Shown: piece after piece, positions 43,601-57,300 of the stretch | Layout: every line of letters starts with the position of its first letter | Position numbering within the stretch: the first letter of the stretch is position 1 | Source: Porodaedalea pini | Lineage: Eukaryota > Basidiomycota > Agaricomycetes > Hymenochaetales > Hymenochaetaceae | Assembly (NCBI GenBank): GCA_002794775.1 | Contig: NBAY01000117.1 | Span: 20,107 to 84,106, forward strand | Length of the DNA: 64,000 nucleotides | Direction: 5' to 3' | Position numbers and translations under genes: made by a program | The notes under the pieces: generated by a model | Database searches by the model: none | Seen by the model: the letters and a program-made list of their open reading frames with translations, nothing else | What the model was told of the DNA's origin: nothing

Positions 43601-44859
43601 GGCCGGCCACCTGTTCATTCAGCGCCCTTCTAGATCTGTTAACATATGTACCTCCTGACGCTGCTTCACCAAATCTTCCCGTCGTATGGACGGGAGTCAT
43701 GTACTATGTCTTTGTCTCCCAGCGGAGCAGACAACATTGATTTCGTCTGCTATCTCCCCATCTTACGGCATATATATTGTACCTCCTTCGAAGCTTGTTT
43801 CCTACCTTGCACATTGATATTTTTTGATGCTGATATTCACAGAACGCGTCGCAGCCGTATCACCTGTGCGGAGTCGCTCGCGCGTCGCTCGCACTTCTGG
43901 TTCTCCCATCAATTACGTGCAGGCTCGTCTGCATGTTCTGTTTGTTGCTGCTCGCAGTTAATCAGAGACCCGGGCGCACCCCCTAATCGCCGAGGACTGC
44001 GCCACGCTGTCACAGTAATGTCGAGACCGCTACTTCGACCCGAAATCATATTAATCTGTATCGCCCTTATGTTGAGCATCTACGCAGTGATCTCGAGCAA
44101 GCGCTTCCCCGCTGCCCAGCGCCTTTTCCTGTGTTAACTTGACGACTCGCATGAATAATGATGGTAGGTAATTAGAGTAATAATTATTTCGCCTCGGCCC
44201 CATCAAGACTAACTGCGTCAGTGGCTCAAGGACGCTCTTTCAGAAATGAACGGCGATAGATATCTATTAACGCGCAGACTTATATTCAAAGGCTGCAGTC
44301 CCTGAGGAATGGAAGGTTTCTAACTTTGTTACGATTGTATGCGAGCAATACAGAGGGGACCGTACGCTAATGTAATATGCAAGGGGTACTATGAACAGGT
44401 CAAGTCAATGGCCATGGGGGGGTATCTCAAATGTCAGTGAGTGAGTGAAGGGCGAGGTCGGAGTCGAGGGCAAGAATAATTAGTACGATTAACTATGTGG
44501 TTGAAATAAGGTATACGAGTCACGGTAAAGAGAGCCTTGGAAGATCGTGAGAAGCTGGACGGAAATGGAGCTTATGGACAAATTATGAAATAATAATACT
44601 TAATTTTTGGACACTAGGTAAGGAGGAAAAGAAGAGAAGGAGAGACGTGATAAGTAACAATGAACGTGGAAGGGAGAACAGAATTGGAATGGAGAGGAGT
44701 GATGTGAAAGCATTGATATTTGCCAGAGGGTTCGACGCGACCTTGTTGTGTCGACGAAGCAGGCAGGCATAAACATAAAGTTGAGGGCATGGCGTTCATA
44801 AGGGAGATTCGACTTATACTAGGCAAAGCGGCTCACGCGGACGCGTATGAGGACCCAGC
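40660..44859. other. 4.2-kb gene-poor region
   Basis: Both strands carry only short frames with no family features, no splice-joined model and no terminal repeats that I could see. A run of 14 C lies at 43383-43396. A last plus-strand frame near 44020-44137 ends in a hydrophobic stretch (IILICIALMLSIYAVI) but its start and exons are unclear, so it is not called. Confidence 0.5.
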
Positions 44860-46958
44860 TCAGCAAGCCCACGCCGGGGAATGGGTCCGCGAATGCTGCG
44901 GCGGCGAGTGCATCATCTGCTGGAAGTAGCCGCCTATCCCAGATCCGTCGACCGCATGCGGCTGCGGCTGCGCGAGCGGCGCCTGTCCGAGCAGTGGCGA
45001 TGCGTGCCAGCGTTCCACTCCCATGCCGCCGGAGCCATCCATCGGCATTGCTCCGTGTCGCATGTAGGGTGACACCGACGCCGATGGGGCGGAGTTTGCG
45101 GTCGACGGGCGCGATATGCACGCGCTCGCGTATCCACCCATTGCATTTGCAGCATCGAATGATACATCACCTGGGTTGCGACCTAGCTGGAATGAGAACG
45201 GAGAGAAGCCCAGCGAGGAGTAGTCGGCCGCGCCTGACCCGCCGCCGGAGCTCGCGGGGCGATGCATATACTGATGGCCCGTCATCTGGGCGCCCGCGCC
45301 CGCACCAACATGGGATCCAGCAGTGGAGGGTCGCGAGCCGGCGGATGTTTGGTGGAGAGAGTGCGAGAGCGAAAGCGAGCTGGCCGCGGTTGAAGGGCGC
45401 GACGACGTGCTTCCGCTGCTGATGTTGGGGATAATCGTGACGTTCCCCGTGGACGTGTAAGCCGCAAAGCCGGACGAGGGCGGTGGTGCATGCTGCACCC
45501 TATGGACGTGCGTATGGACTTGGGGGTACAGGAACTCATTAGGCGTCGATGGCCGTGTGCCCAAACCGGCACCCCCGTGCGCTAACTGGTTCAACGAAAG
45601 CCCGAGCGCGCCATTGCCCGTGCTGACGACGTGGTTGTGACTGTGCTGCTGGTGTTGGTGCTGGTGCTGGTTCTGCTGGTGCGAGTTGTGGTGTGCGTAA
45701 TGTTGGCCATCCATGATATCTGCCATACTATTTTGGAAATTGCACAATTTGCAAATTCGTTCAGGGCGTCAGCAAGCAAATTAAACAAATAATCAAAGGA
45801 GAATGGGTGATCACCTGCGACGCCGAGTCTCAATCGCTGATGGTGCGAGAGGCATGAGGTGCGGCTCGCTGTTTGCAACGAACACGACAAAATCAGCAAC
45901 TGGAACGTGACGGCGGGGGATAAACGGGCGTTGTCAAGAAAAAAAAACACGTACCTGTGTCGCCGGTCGCTCGACAAGCCTGCTCCAACTTGCAACATGT
46001 TTGGATCGGCGAATGCCAATGCGGGCGTGGCGGACGCGCCCTCCCGCCCTATCTCGGGTGATGGCGCCTCTGATTTGAACGATGGCTGCGGTGTTCCGTC
46101 CATGTCGTTCTCGTCCGTCGGCGACAGAGACGACGTTCCCGCCTCGCTCGTGGAGGTCGAGTAGCCCTGATCAGCAGGAGAGCGGCCCTTGCGCGAGGGA
46201 GCCTTCTTCTTGGGCGGCGGGATTTCAGGCCAAGTACACTGTTTTGGTTGCACGCGCACATGTGTGTTTGTGTTTCGAATTCGAGAATACAATAAGAACA
46301 ATAAATAGGTCAGCAATCAGCACATGCAGAAGGTAAAAAGAAGACACGGGTTGTTGCTAGAGCTCGCGGAAAGCGCGGGGCGAGAAACACGAGGGAAATG
46401 AAGTGGATGCCGGGGGGAGTCCTGAATTAAACATAGGACTTACAGTGAGTTGCGAGTTGCTGCAGCGTTGGCAGGCAGGCTTTGTTTCATCACACTGTAA
46501 CGAACACATGAAATCAGTGATTCCATACGATAAGACAGGACAGGATAGGACGAGGATAGAGCCGATATAATTCGGGCGGCGCAAGAAAACAGTATTCAAA
46601 GCAGAGCGCGCTGGTGGCTCAGTTACGAACCTTGACTTTCTTCTTCCTGCACGTCAAGCAGCCCGTTTTGCTGCGCGTGTATTTCGGACGTCTGCGTTCG
46701 GCCTTGAGCGTGCGTTCCGGATAGGACGAAGGAGCGTATTGCGCGTAGGGCGTCGAATAGTATTGAGGCAGGTAATGAACCTGCTGCTGGCCGGCAGTAT
46801 ACATGATCGCGCTGTCAAACGAGATGGGCAGAAGGGGAAAATGTCAATAAAAAAACTTTCTCCGCAGCGCTGAACAAATCTTGAAATAGGAGACGCGAAA
46901 AAGAACGGAGACGAGGAATGAAGAATGGAGAGACGTACTGGGGCAAAGCCTGTGCCAT
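44860..46958 (-). CDS. Zn(II)2Cys6 transcription factor, six exons, 485 residues
   Basis: Exons (minus) 46939-46958, 46631-46811, 46444-46494, 45955-46238, 45815-45868 and 44860-45727 total 1458 nt. The start MAQALPHAIM is split by the first intron after 20 nt. The zinc cluster lies at residues 58-85: C58-x2-C61-x6-C68-x6-C75-x2-C78-x6-C85, with basic RKKKVK between C61 and C68, the classic fungal DNA-binding form. Two introns interrupt the cluster, after K67 and T84. A basic KKKAPSRKGR follows, then low-complexity regions rich in Ser, Pro and Thr, and a His/Gln run (HQHQHQQHSHNH) in exon 6. No fungal-specific middle homology domain was recognised. The protein is nuclear and DNA-binding by family; target genes are unknown. 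Confidence 0.85.
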
Positions 46959-49900
46959 TGTGTTTGAATTGAGGAGAGGAAAAGAATTTGGTTGAAGGGG
47001 GACGAAAGGGCTCATTGGAGAAAGCTGTTGTTGGGTCTTATATCTTGGGAGCCCGTCCGATGATCTTCAAGCACTGTTGAAAGGCGCTGCCTCTCTGAGA
47101 ACCTGAATCCTGGCTCCCTACCGTGGCACTGACCGGATCAGAAGATTTGGTACGCACAGGATAGGGTTAACCTAAGATCCAATTCTACGATAAATGCATA
47201 TGTTTCATCATCAAACAACTCTAGCTTCCATAAAAGGAAACCCCGTTTCAAGCTCAATCCGTCAGCCTGACAACCAAACCTGGCAGCCGTCCGCCGCCCC
47301 GCCCCTTCCTCGTACGGTCACATTAATATTCGTCCTCCTCCCGCTTTCGCCACCTGATACACATGAGCATGCTATGTATTTCATTCTCTTTTCTGTTTCC
47401 GAATACAGAGCGCACAGTCAGAGCTGCCACTAGTACTGTCAAGCGCTAGGTACGCAACCTGGCTCAGGTCCCCCTCACGATCATTTATACCCCAATTTTT
47501 GACGTAACTACCAAGGGTAAACCGCGGACGAATGATGCAGAAAAAACGCACTAGATTCTCTCTTTTTCCAATTTTTATTTTGCTTTTTCTGTTTTTCCAC
47601 GGACCGCGACCCTGCTGATTCGTCATGATTCGTGATGGTCCTGAACAACCGTGAGCACGCAGCACGCAGCTCTGAACACATCCGCATAAGGTATAGCTTG
47701 CTTTAAGGCAATCCGGGCCACCATTCAACCTCATTGTTGTTTCTCTATTTTGCGAATCAACTCCTCTTGACTCTTTTCAATGGAAAAAAAAAGGAGAGAA
47801 AAAATAATGAATGAGGACGTGCCGATTGTTTCACGCTCATAGTCCGATCGCCGGCCCTTATTTGTGGCCTTCTTTCCCTGCGCTGCTGATGGGGGTCCAT
47901 ATTCCATGGCTCCTTCGAGAAGCTGTACATCTGACGAAGACAAGACTGGGGTGGTGCTCCAAAAAACACCACGCAAGAATGGACTCCCGCAGTTATTCCT
48001 CCGTTTTCGTATCCAGGCTCCTCATCCTCGTCCTCGGAGCCTCCACTCCTCCCTCCCTTTCTTCTTCTCAGCAGGAACGAGATTTTGATGATCAGAGAAT
48101 GTGTAAGTTGTACGTTGTTTGTATCCTCGGCGCCGGTGCTTGTGCGCGGTGAGAGCTTTAACGCGCCTGCGCCTGGGTCAGTAAATGGAATACTTGACCA
48201 GCTTCAATGCTTCTCCGCCGCCCTTCGATTCGGAAGGGTTGGATGGAAGAACGGGATTCCGTAAACCTCGAAAACGAAGCAAAAACATCCGAGCCCGTTG
48301 TCGTCGTTGACTTGTCTGCTGCCTTTTCTGTTCTTCTCTTTCTTTTTTTTTGTATGTTGGTTCCATCTGTCTTTTCTGTGACTCTGTCCGACTCGTCAGA
48401 ATGCCTCAAAGTGAATCCCGCAGAGATCAGCGCGAACGCCACCACACAGTGACACTTCTAATAGACTCAGCTCACTACTTCCGCGTTCTTCGCTCTTCTC
48501 GTAACGTCCCCGTTTCGGCCTGAGATTCAAAACGAACCCAAACGCCACCACGTCCGCAGTCACCCGCCAAGTACTCCTCGAGCACACACACGCACACAGA
48601 TTCTCAGACAGATCACTCGTACGCATCAAGGATCCGGATTGCGTACGGGGCTCCACGTCATCCCCGCCTGCATCGGCTGTCAGCCCATGACATGATCCAG
48701 CTTCGCCTCCGTCAAGAAAGGGCGAAATACAAAGTTGCAAAGTCAAAGGCAAACGACAAAAAGGTTGCGTAGCTTCTTAGACGCAAGCGAGCACGATACG
48801 GAAGATCGACAGGGCCTGATAGTGCCGCTACTTGACCTTGAGATACTCGGTTTAGATTGTATGAGCGCCTAGCGGAGATTTTGCGCACTGTAAATTTTGC
48901 TTGAGTGAACCGGGCCACCATGTCCCGAACGGAGGCGGGAGGTGCCGCCTGGTGTAAGCAGTGTACACTTATCGCGGACCGATGCCAAACATAGCACAGG
49001 CGGCAATTAGGCTTTCTTCATGGCTTGATCTCACCTCTCCCGCCGGGGAGGCGCGCGATCGGGGGCTGTGGTAGTTGCGCAGCAAGCGTCGGGCACGCCG
49101 AAACCGCCGTTTCCACGCACTCTATCACCCGCGGTGCGCACAGATCGGCTCGGGAACAGGCGAGCCAAGTGCTCGCCGACTGAGCTCCCCACAGAGCAAC
49201 CTTGTCCAGCAATATCATCCTTGATTTAGAAAGAAAGTGCGGTCTCCCAGAGCTCAAACGTGTAGCAGAGTACGCGACCCTGAGGAAGACGATTGGGCTA
49301 AAAAAAGACTGGGCGCGAGCTCTAGCGGATTGGAGGTGAAGTGCCGGCGCATTCGATGGCTTGTGATCTGTACGTAGTAGAAGCGGATGCTGAAGCAGCA
49401 GTGAGAGCCCGCTCGTCCCGTTTGTCCTAAGATAAACAGCTCCCAAATTCCTCGACGACGGTCAGTCAACAAAGTTGTGGGCGCCTCGATCGAGCAGATG
49501 ATCACAATCGTTTCAAACCCCAATCTGGGATTGTTGACAAAAACAGCAGACGCCTACGAGCACGGTGTGCGGCCAGATGATCGAAATGTCCATTTTTCGT
49601 AAGTTATTTTGGGAGCTAAGGCGCAAGACGTCGGGATCAGAGCGCGTCCTAGTCGACAACAGATGAATTCTAATTAGACACAGATATCTTCTCTAATAAC
49701 CATCTTTGAGCGCCGTTCTCCGGTGAAATCAAGGCCAGAAGAAGTGGCCAACAAGCGCTCTACGTAGGATCAACGTTTGGATCGGCGCTGCGGATTGCGA
49801 AGTCGGATAGAATCCAAAAATGCCAATTGCCTAAGTTGATCTTAATCGATATTGGACGTCAGAAGGCGGTATAAACTGCCGCCGGTTGCATCTTGGTAAA

Positions 49901-51348
49901 CGGGAAGCAGTTAGGCCACTGGGCGCAGCATGCGCGGTGCAGAATTAGGATAGAATAGGAGGCATCAGGATGTGCGCCTCCGACCTCGTCACGCCGTGCA
50001 GCGAACCAGACGCGAGAAGTACCGCCTGACGCACAGGTATAAGGCCCCATCGCTGGTCGATCGTCTCGGCTATCCAAACACTTCGAAGCAACCCAGCTAG
50101 TTGACCGTGGTGGATTCTGATTTATAGTTACGGCAGTGGATGTTTCCGTCGCTGGGCAAGGCGCCAGAGATAGAAACTCATCTATCCGAGTTCATTTCGT
50201 TATTCGCGGGAGTACGACCCGCTCCTCCCGGAGAGCTTCCAGACCTAAAGACGGAATGGCGTCTAACACAGCCAAGAATGTCAGCGCGCAGAGCATACAA
50301 CCCGGCAGCAGTTGCTGTCCGAATATACCGAGTCTTCTATATCATAAATCGCACATGGGCGAGTTGAGAAAACAGCTGCTATCAACGCTTCGTGGTTAAG
50401 CAACGCAACCGCATGTGAACACTAACGCACCAGGTACAGTGAGAGGGTTGATTCCCCTTAAGATAATGCATGTCTAGCAAGAGTCCTAAGTAAGTGAGAG
50501 TTTGAACGCACCCGCAGCTTAGCTACGGCCATTGAACTAGGCACGGAGGCTGTCCTGGAAGTGTCGCAGCAAGTTCCACAGACGATGATACCATCGCTCC
50601 ACCCCTGTACTATGTAAGAGATCTTGTTGGAGACCGACGTTGCTCTAGAGACGCAGAGATCATCATGACACGGAGACATCGACATTATGCCAGAACAGTA
50701 GTTCATCTCCCACCTCCTACGTTTAGTCCAAGCAAAAGAGGGGCCTGCGGTGCATGCTGATGTGATACTGCAGCGACAAAGGATCCGATTCGGACAGTGT
50801 CCGTATTTCCGCCAGCACAGATGAGTTCTTGATATCAACGCGTATGTTGTTCCGTACATCAAATAAAATGTTCATGATGCGTCGGCGCAACCCGAGGAGA
50901 AATGCATGATTAAATCAGTACAGCTGACGAGGCACGATCAGTGGCAGTTGCAGCACAGATTCCAGTCCGATTCGCTCGATTGGTATGCAGCTGCATTCTT
51001 CGAGAATCGATGGGGTGAAAGGTGGCGGTAGTGCAGTATGAAGGCGATGAAGGGGAGGGTCGTCTGCGGCAGATCATTGATCTATGACCATAAATTGCCT
51101 CATATGGAGTAAAGTGTACAGCCACATGCGCATGCTGAAACCATGACTTGACTGGAAATGAGGAGAAAATATGTTAAACAAATAAAGCTACATGTACACG
51201 GTGTCGTGGTAAATGTTCACAGTGCGAGAGTGAGTACAGAGAACCAAATGCCTGAGAACAGATATGTAAACATGAGAGTCATGAGCGATGGTATACAGAA
51301 AAAAACAAATTTCAACAATTCAACAACGCAATAAAAAATCAAATGCCT
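46959..51348. other. 4.4-kb intergenic region between the zinc-cluster gene and the myosin gene
   Basis: It holds the promoter side of the zinc-cluster gene (pyrimidine-rich tracts near 47560-47600 and 48330-48350 on the plus strand) and the 3' flank of the myosin gene. Frames of up to about 140 codons occur but none shows family features. A 75-codon frame starts at 50140 without support from splice signals or repeats. Confidence 0.5.
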
Positions 51349-54300
51349 TCATGATCCAAACTTTCGAGGAGAGCCTGCAGGTGATTGTAATACAGATGAA
51401 GGACGTTCTAGACGACTCCTCAGTCGTTCTACCTCACGTTCCAAACTTCGGGTGCAATTTGTCAGATCTCAATCAACGCTGGAGGACAAACACAACCTAC
51501 CTCAGCACTCGCTGCTTGTAGTCGCCGGCTTCCCGCTCAGCCTTGCGTTTCGCTATTTGCAGATTTCCTTCCTTAGTCGACTAAATGGCGAAGGTTTAGG
51601 GAAGGAGACCATAGATTGAAAACGAACACTTACAAGTACAGCCATATCCTCTCGCATAGCTGCGATCTTCATTTCATACGATTTAATCTCTTCCTCCAGA
51701 CGAGACCGCGTTCGCTCGCTCTCCGCAGGCGTGCTCCCAGCCCGAGATGCGGGCCTATCTCCCGTCCGAGTTTGCCGAAGAGCCTCGCCCTTTAGCCTCG
51801 ACGCATTCGCGTAAGCCTTCGTCTCTAGGTCCACGATGCGGACGTTAAGTTCCTTGACCTGCTTCTCCAAATTGGCCTGCGAACGGACGTTATTTAAATG
51901 ATGGCGTATGGCAAGGCAACAATAATAATAAAGGACGCACGTTCTTGCGGTCAAGCTCAGAGTTCTCAACTCGGATTTCTCCAAGCTCGATTTGGCACTC
52001 CTGAGAGTGAACCTCCGCCTTCTTCATACGCTCCTCGGCCATCATCACGCGGTCCTGATGCTCCTCCAGAGCGCGCTCCAGATCTTGTTTCTTGAGCTGA
52101 AGATCCTGAAGCTTAGATTCAGCTGACATTTTATCTGGATCAATGTGATCCAGTTTTATCCCGTCGAGCTGGGACTGAAGCGCCCGCCGCGCCTTCTGCA
52201 ACATGACGCGCTCTGCCTCTGCGTCTTCAAGCACGCCCCGAAGTTCTCGAACCTGCGAGTGTAATGCCACAATCTGTGACTGCTGTTCAGTTCGGGCTGC
52301 AGTCGAGGACTCGTAAGCATTGGTTAGGTCGGCGATTTTTGTTTCCAACCGCTCCTTCTCATTCTTCCACGCCCCACCACTATAAACCTCGTCGTCGTAC
52401 TGTAGCTGTAGCTCGTCGTAATCGCTGCGCAGCTTGCGGTTCTCTTCGCGCAATCTACTCATACTGTCACGCTGAGATTGAAGCTCTAAAGGAATTTTGA
52501 ATAAGCACCGCTCAATTTGATCTATCAAGACCACCCACCATCACTAAGCTCTGCAAGTTTGGCTAGTCCCAGATCATAATCAGTTTCGAGTTACGCCGGC
52601 CGACGCGGAGACCACTCACTTTGATAAGTTATCTGCGTCTGGCTCATTGCGAAATCGCGTTCAGCAAGATCAGACACGTGGCGGTTTCGTTCTTCTTGAA
52701 GCTCTTCTTCGAGGCGGTGTCGACCTGTCTCAAGATCTGAAGACTGGCGATCACCGTGCTCAAGCCTGGCAGAGAGGTCGCGAAGGCTCTGCTCTGACTT
52801 GGCAGCACGATCCTCGGCTGCTTTACGTTCCTTGAGGGCCTGTGCGTGCGCCTTCTCCAAGTCTTCAAGGGCTTTGTGAGCTGGGAAGTATTAGCGACAA
52901 GTTTCGGTAAAGCGAGGAAGAGAGAACTTACCGAATGCCTCGCCATTCGCGGCCTTAGCTCTCTCTATTTCATTCTGCTCCAGACGCGTAAGGTAGCTCT
53001 CTGCCTTCGCACGGTACGCTTTGACAGCTTCAGCCAATTCAGAGTGCTTGGCGGACGACGCAGCTGAAGAAACCTTCACATCTTGCAATTCGCTCTGAAG
53101 CTTGCGCTTCGCATCTATAAATTACGTGAATATGATGGTCACCGGCAGAATGTAGCGCACTCACTGGTCTCTTCACTCTTCGCCAACTTCTCGCGCTCCA
53201 CCTTGTCCTGAAGATTCGTAAGCTCAGCCTGCAGCTTCATCTTCGCCTGAGTAAGTTCCTGGTTCTGGCGTCGCTGTGCTTCCAACTCCGTCTGAGTATT
53301 GCGCTGCTGGACAAGCTACGATAAAGCAAGTGAGAAACAATCTATACGGAAAGTAGTCCATGTAACCTACCAATGCACGACGAGACTCTTCTAAGCGATT
53401 ATAGCTCTCACGCTCCTCAGAAATGGTACTCTGGAATTTATCCCACATACTTTGAAGACCATCCAAGTGGTTTGCCTCACTCGCGCGACGCGCTTGAGCC
53501 TCGTCATTCAGCAGCTCGCTAAGTCTAGCGTTCTCCTTCGCCATATGTGCTTTGTACGACTGAAGAGAATGCTTTGAGCCATCAAGAGTCTCAAGTTCAG
53601 CGGTCATGTCTCTCAGGGACGCCTCAAGATGACGCCGGACTCTTTCGCTAGCGGCCATTTGAAGCTCCAGCACTTGTACTTGCTGCTTCAGACGATCAAC
53701 TTGACGATCGGGAGTCTTCGGAGGATCAGGAAGTTCCTTTGTCCCGCGGATGACACCATTGAGAGGCTTATTGGTGGACTTCGTAGGCGTGCTGGTGACT
53801 GAACGTGATCCCGAACTACCCACATCACGGAATTGCTGCGAACGGTTGTTTAACTCCTTGTACAGACTCTTCTCTGTTTGTTGAAGTTCCTGTAGAAGAC
53901 GAGAACGGAATGCATCATCTTGGGGACCACCTTGAAGAACCAGTTTGCGGATCTCTGCGTGCTGACGTTCCACAAGATCCTTGATACGGTTTGCAGTAGA
54001 CTGGGCAGCTTCTGACTCCTCGAGCTCGTTTTGAAGCTGAGCGATCCTAGACTCATAATCGCGTCGAACCTTAGCCATCGAGTTGGGCGTCTCGGTCTCA
54101 TCTGCGAGGGCTGAGAGCTCTGACTCTAGGGTGCTCTTGGACTTTTGCACCATTGCCAGCTGTTGTTCAAGGAAAGATACCTGATCCTTGGCGCTCTGAA
54201 GCTCAGTTTGACTACGGCGAGCTTGGATCTCGGCTGCTTCCTTGGCGCGTTTCGCATCAAAGGCTTCAGCCATTGCCCGACTAGCCTTCTCTTCATTGGC

Positions 54301-57300
54301 TCGTGCCTCCTTGTCCCGGGAACGAGTCTCCTGCTCTGCAGCGCGAGAAAAATCTTCTGCTTCACTAGCGAGCCGAGCCTTCGACTTCTCGAGAGATCGA
54401 ATATACGAAACATTCTTTTGTAGCTCCGCTTGCGCCTCAGCCAGCTGTCGATCGGTGACACGCTTCGCCTCCTCAAGGACGTGGACGTGCTCAACGATCG
54501 TTTTGTCCTGCCGAGATTCAAGTTGCCTAACCTCCCATTCCCGAGCCTTAAGATTGTCGAGAGCTTTGTTCAGCTCACGGTCGAGCTTGACGTTTCGATC
54601 CTTAAGCCTGATGATCTCGGCTTTCTGCGTCGATGTATGCTTCTCTAGTTGCTGCCGTTTCGACTTCTCGTCATCGAGCTGCTGACGCGTATGCTCCATC
54701 TGTCGGACCCAGTTACTCTTCTCCCGTTCAAGTTGGATCACTGCCTCCTCGTAGTCCTCAACTTTGGCCTGCGCGCTGGTCAATTGGCGCTCAAGCATCT
54801 AAGAATGAACGATACATCAATATAAATCTAGATCGAACGCAATCGGTTGATCGCACCTCCTTTGCTTTGATTGCCTCAGCGTATTGACCTTCGACATCGG
54901 TCTGACGTGATTTCGCAGCCTGCAGTTCTGATTCTAACATGCGCTTCGCGCGGTCCACATCAGACAAAGCGGCATCGACCTCCTTCTGCCGAATTTGGAT
55001 AGCATGTTCGCTTTCCACAAGCTGTTGATACTCCCGCTGGAGAGAGGTGTTCTCCCGCAAAGCAGTCTCCAGGTCGACCTTCTGACGATTTTGACTTTCG
55101 ATCGAGACTTTGTGGGATTCCGAGAGCTCTCGTTGAAGCCTAGAGAGCTGACTGCGCAAGTCTAGGAGCTCCTTTTCCTTGCTCTTCTCAACTTCCTTGC
55201 GCCGGGTCTCCTCCGAGGTTTTTGCCTGCATCAAAGTGCGAAGCTCGTCCATCTCCTTCTGCAATCGAGCCTGCATCTCTGTGCTTCGGATATTTTCACC
55301 TCTTTGAGCGTCAAGTTGAGACTTCGCTGTCTGGGCTTGACCCTGAAGTTGGGTGATCTGCTTCAGTGCCTCATCCTTTTCCTCTGATAGGGTTTCCAGG
55401 TCGGCCGCGAGACACGCGATCTCGGCTTCCTTCTTCGTAATCAAAGCGTCGTATTGATTTGCTGTGCGGGCCATCTCCGCAAGCTGCTCCTGCGCTTGTC
55501 GTGCTTCGTGCTCAAATGTATCTGATCGCGCTTTCCCGAGATCACTACGCCCACCATCAGCATCTTTGGGGAAATCTGAGCTATGGGTTCACTCACCGAT
55601 TCCGGACCTCGGAGGCAAGTTTAGCTTCAAGGTCAGCAACCGTCACTTCTAGGCGCTCGCGAGCACGGACGAGGTCTTCTTCTCGCTCCGTCAATTGCCG
55701 CTTTGTGTCATCGGATGCCCTGCGCAGCTCGTCGCGTTCAGCTTGCAATGTTTCCATCTTTCCCTCGGCGATCGTCAAGCTCTGCGAAAGCTCTTCTTCC
55801 CTAATCTTCCACTCCTTCTGTCCTTCCTCGAAACGGACGAGATGGTTGGCGGCCTCATCGAACGCCTCGCGAAGAGCCTCGTACTTCTCCTCGGTAGCCT
55901 TGTGGTTTACCATTACCCTGTCGAGCTGCGAATCTAGGGTGTCCAGATCGGTCTGAAGAGCCGCAACATCCTCCTCGAGCTCCGTTATGCGCTCTGAGCT
56001 TCGTTTGAGTTGAGCATCCTTCTCAAGTCCCACGGAACGTTCAGCCTCAAGGTCATCCTCAATCTTTTGTTTGTCCGCCTCAAGCTTCATCTTGAGGCTT
56101 TCCAAGGCTTCTTTCTCACGAAGGTCACGCTCAGCCCTCTCTTTGACAAGCGCAAGCTCGGCTTCCTTCCTCCGCAACTCTTCGTCGTTTCGGGTTGCTG
56201 TGAGTAATGGTCGAACCTAAGCATTGATGATCAGCATTTAGCACCGCACGAGGGAGAGGAAGATAGACGTACCTTGGTATAAAGCTGCCACCACGGCCAC
56301 TCCCTGAGCTCGCCGTAAACACGAGCATTCCGCTGGATGGTCCGGATAGCGATCGCGCGATTCAAGATTTTTTTCATTTGCCGACGCGCCGTCCACATGC
56401 GCGCGCTAGCTTGCAATCTCGAAAAAATATCAAAGAGCAAAGCATCTCGTCGTTCCTCCAGCTCCGCAAGAATGCCCGCCTTGAAGAAGAGCTTGGATGT
56501 ACCAATGCGATAGGTCGACTTGTCGAGTTCGAGCGCATCGACCATACGTAAGCACGCCTTCCGCCCGTCCATGTATCCGCGAGGGATAATTCCAGGCGTC
56601 AGCACCTCGTAGCGTTGTCGGAACTCGACAAAAGGGAGACGATTAGGGTATCCAAGTCGTGCTATACGAATGCCTTCCAGAACACCATTGCAACGCAGTT
56701 GGTCCAGTACGAGGGGAACGTCGACCCGGCCGGCCTTCTTGTTACCATTCGGCACGATGCAACGCACAAAGTGCGGTTGTGTTGCCTTCAGCTGGTTCAT
56801 CAGACTGGCGAGTTGTTCCTTATGGCGCTGAGCAACGGTGCGGAACGCGCCCTTCTTGACAGTACGTTTCTTTCCGACCGTCCCGCCGAACCCACTCGCA
56901 ATTGAGCCGCCTGCAGGCAGAGCTTCAGCATAGTCCGAGAAGAGACCTGCGACGTAGCGTTCGTCCGACGCAGCTAGGATCCGCGTCAAGTTGTCGTTCA
57001 ACGGATCCTTGTTTTTCTCCAACCATCCCTCCGTACGATATTCAACGTCACCAGCGTAGTGCTTGACGATGAACCCTTGCTCGAACCGTGCAGGGGTATA
57101 TTTCTCTCTGCCGGGATGAGGCCTCTCGCTGTACTGCGCATCTCCACTCCATAGATGATGCAACTTCTGCGTAAATGTCGCATCTGTCGCCTTCGGCATG
57201 ATGCACTCCTCGTCTAAGCAGCTTAAGATGCCAATAGAATTGCCACTAGCCTCGATGAGCTCGATTGTCGGCTGTGAGTCAAGCCCGAAGTCATGATACT

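Noticed and set aside
50140..50367. 75-codon plus-strand frame
   Set aside because: No supporting splice signals or features; overlaps another frame of similar length.
54242..54685. Plus-strand open frame of 147 codons opposite the myosin gene
   Set aside because: It is serine/arginine-rich and mirrors the coiled-coil coding strand; the minus strand gives a complete myosin model.
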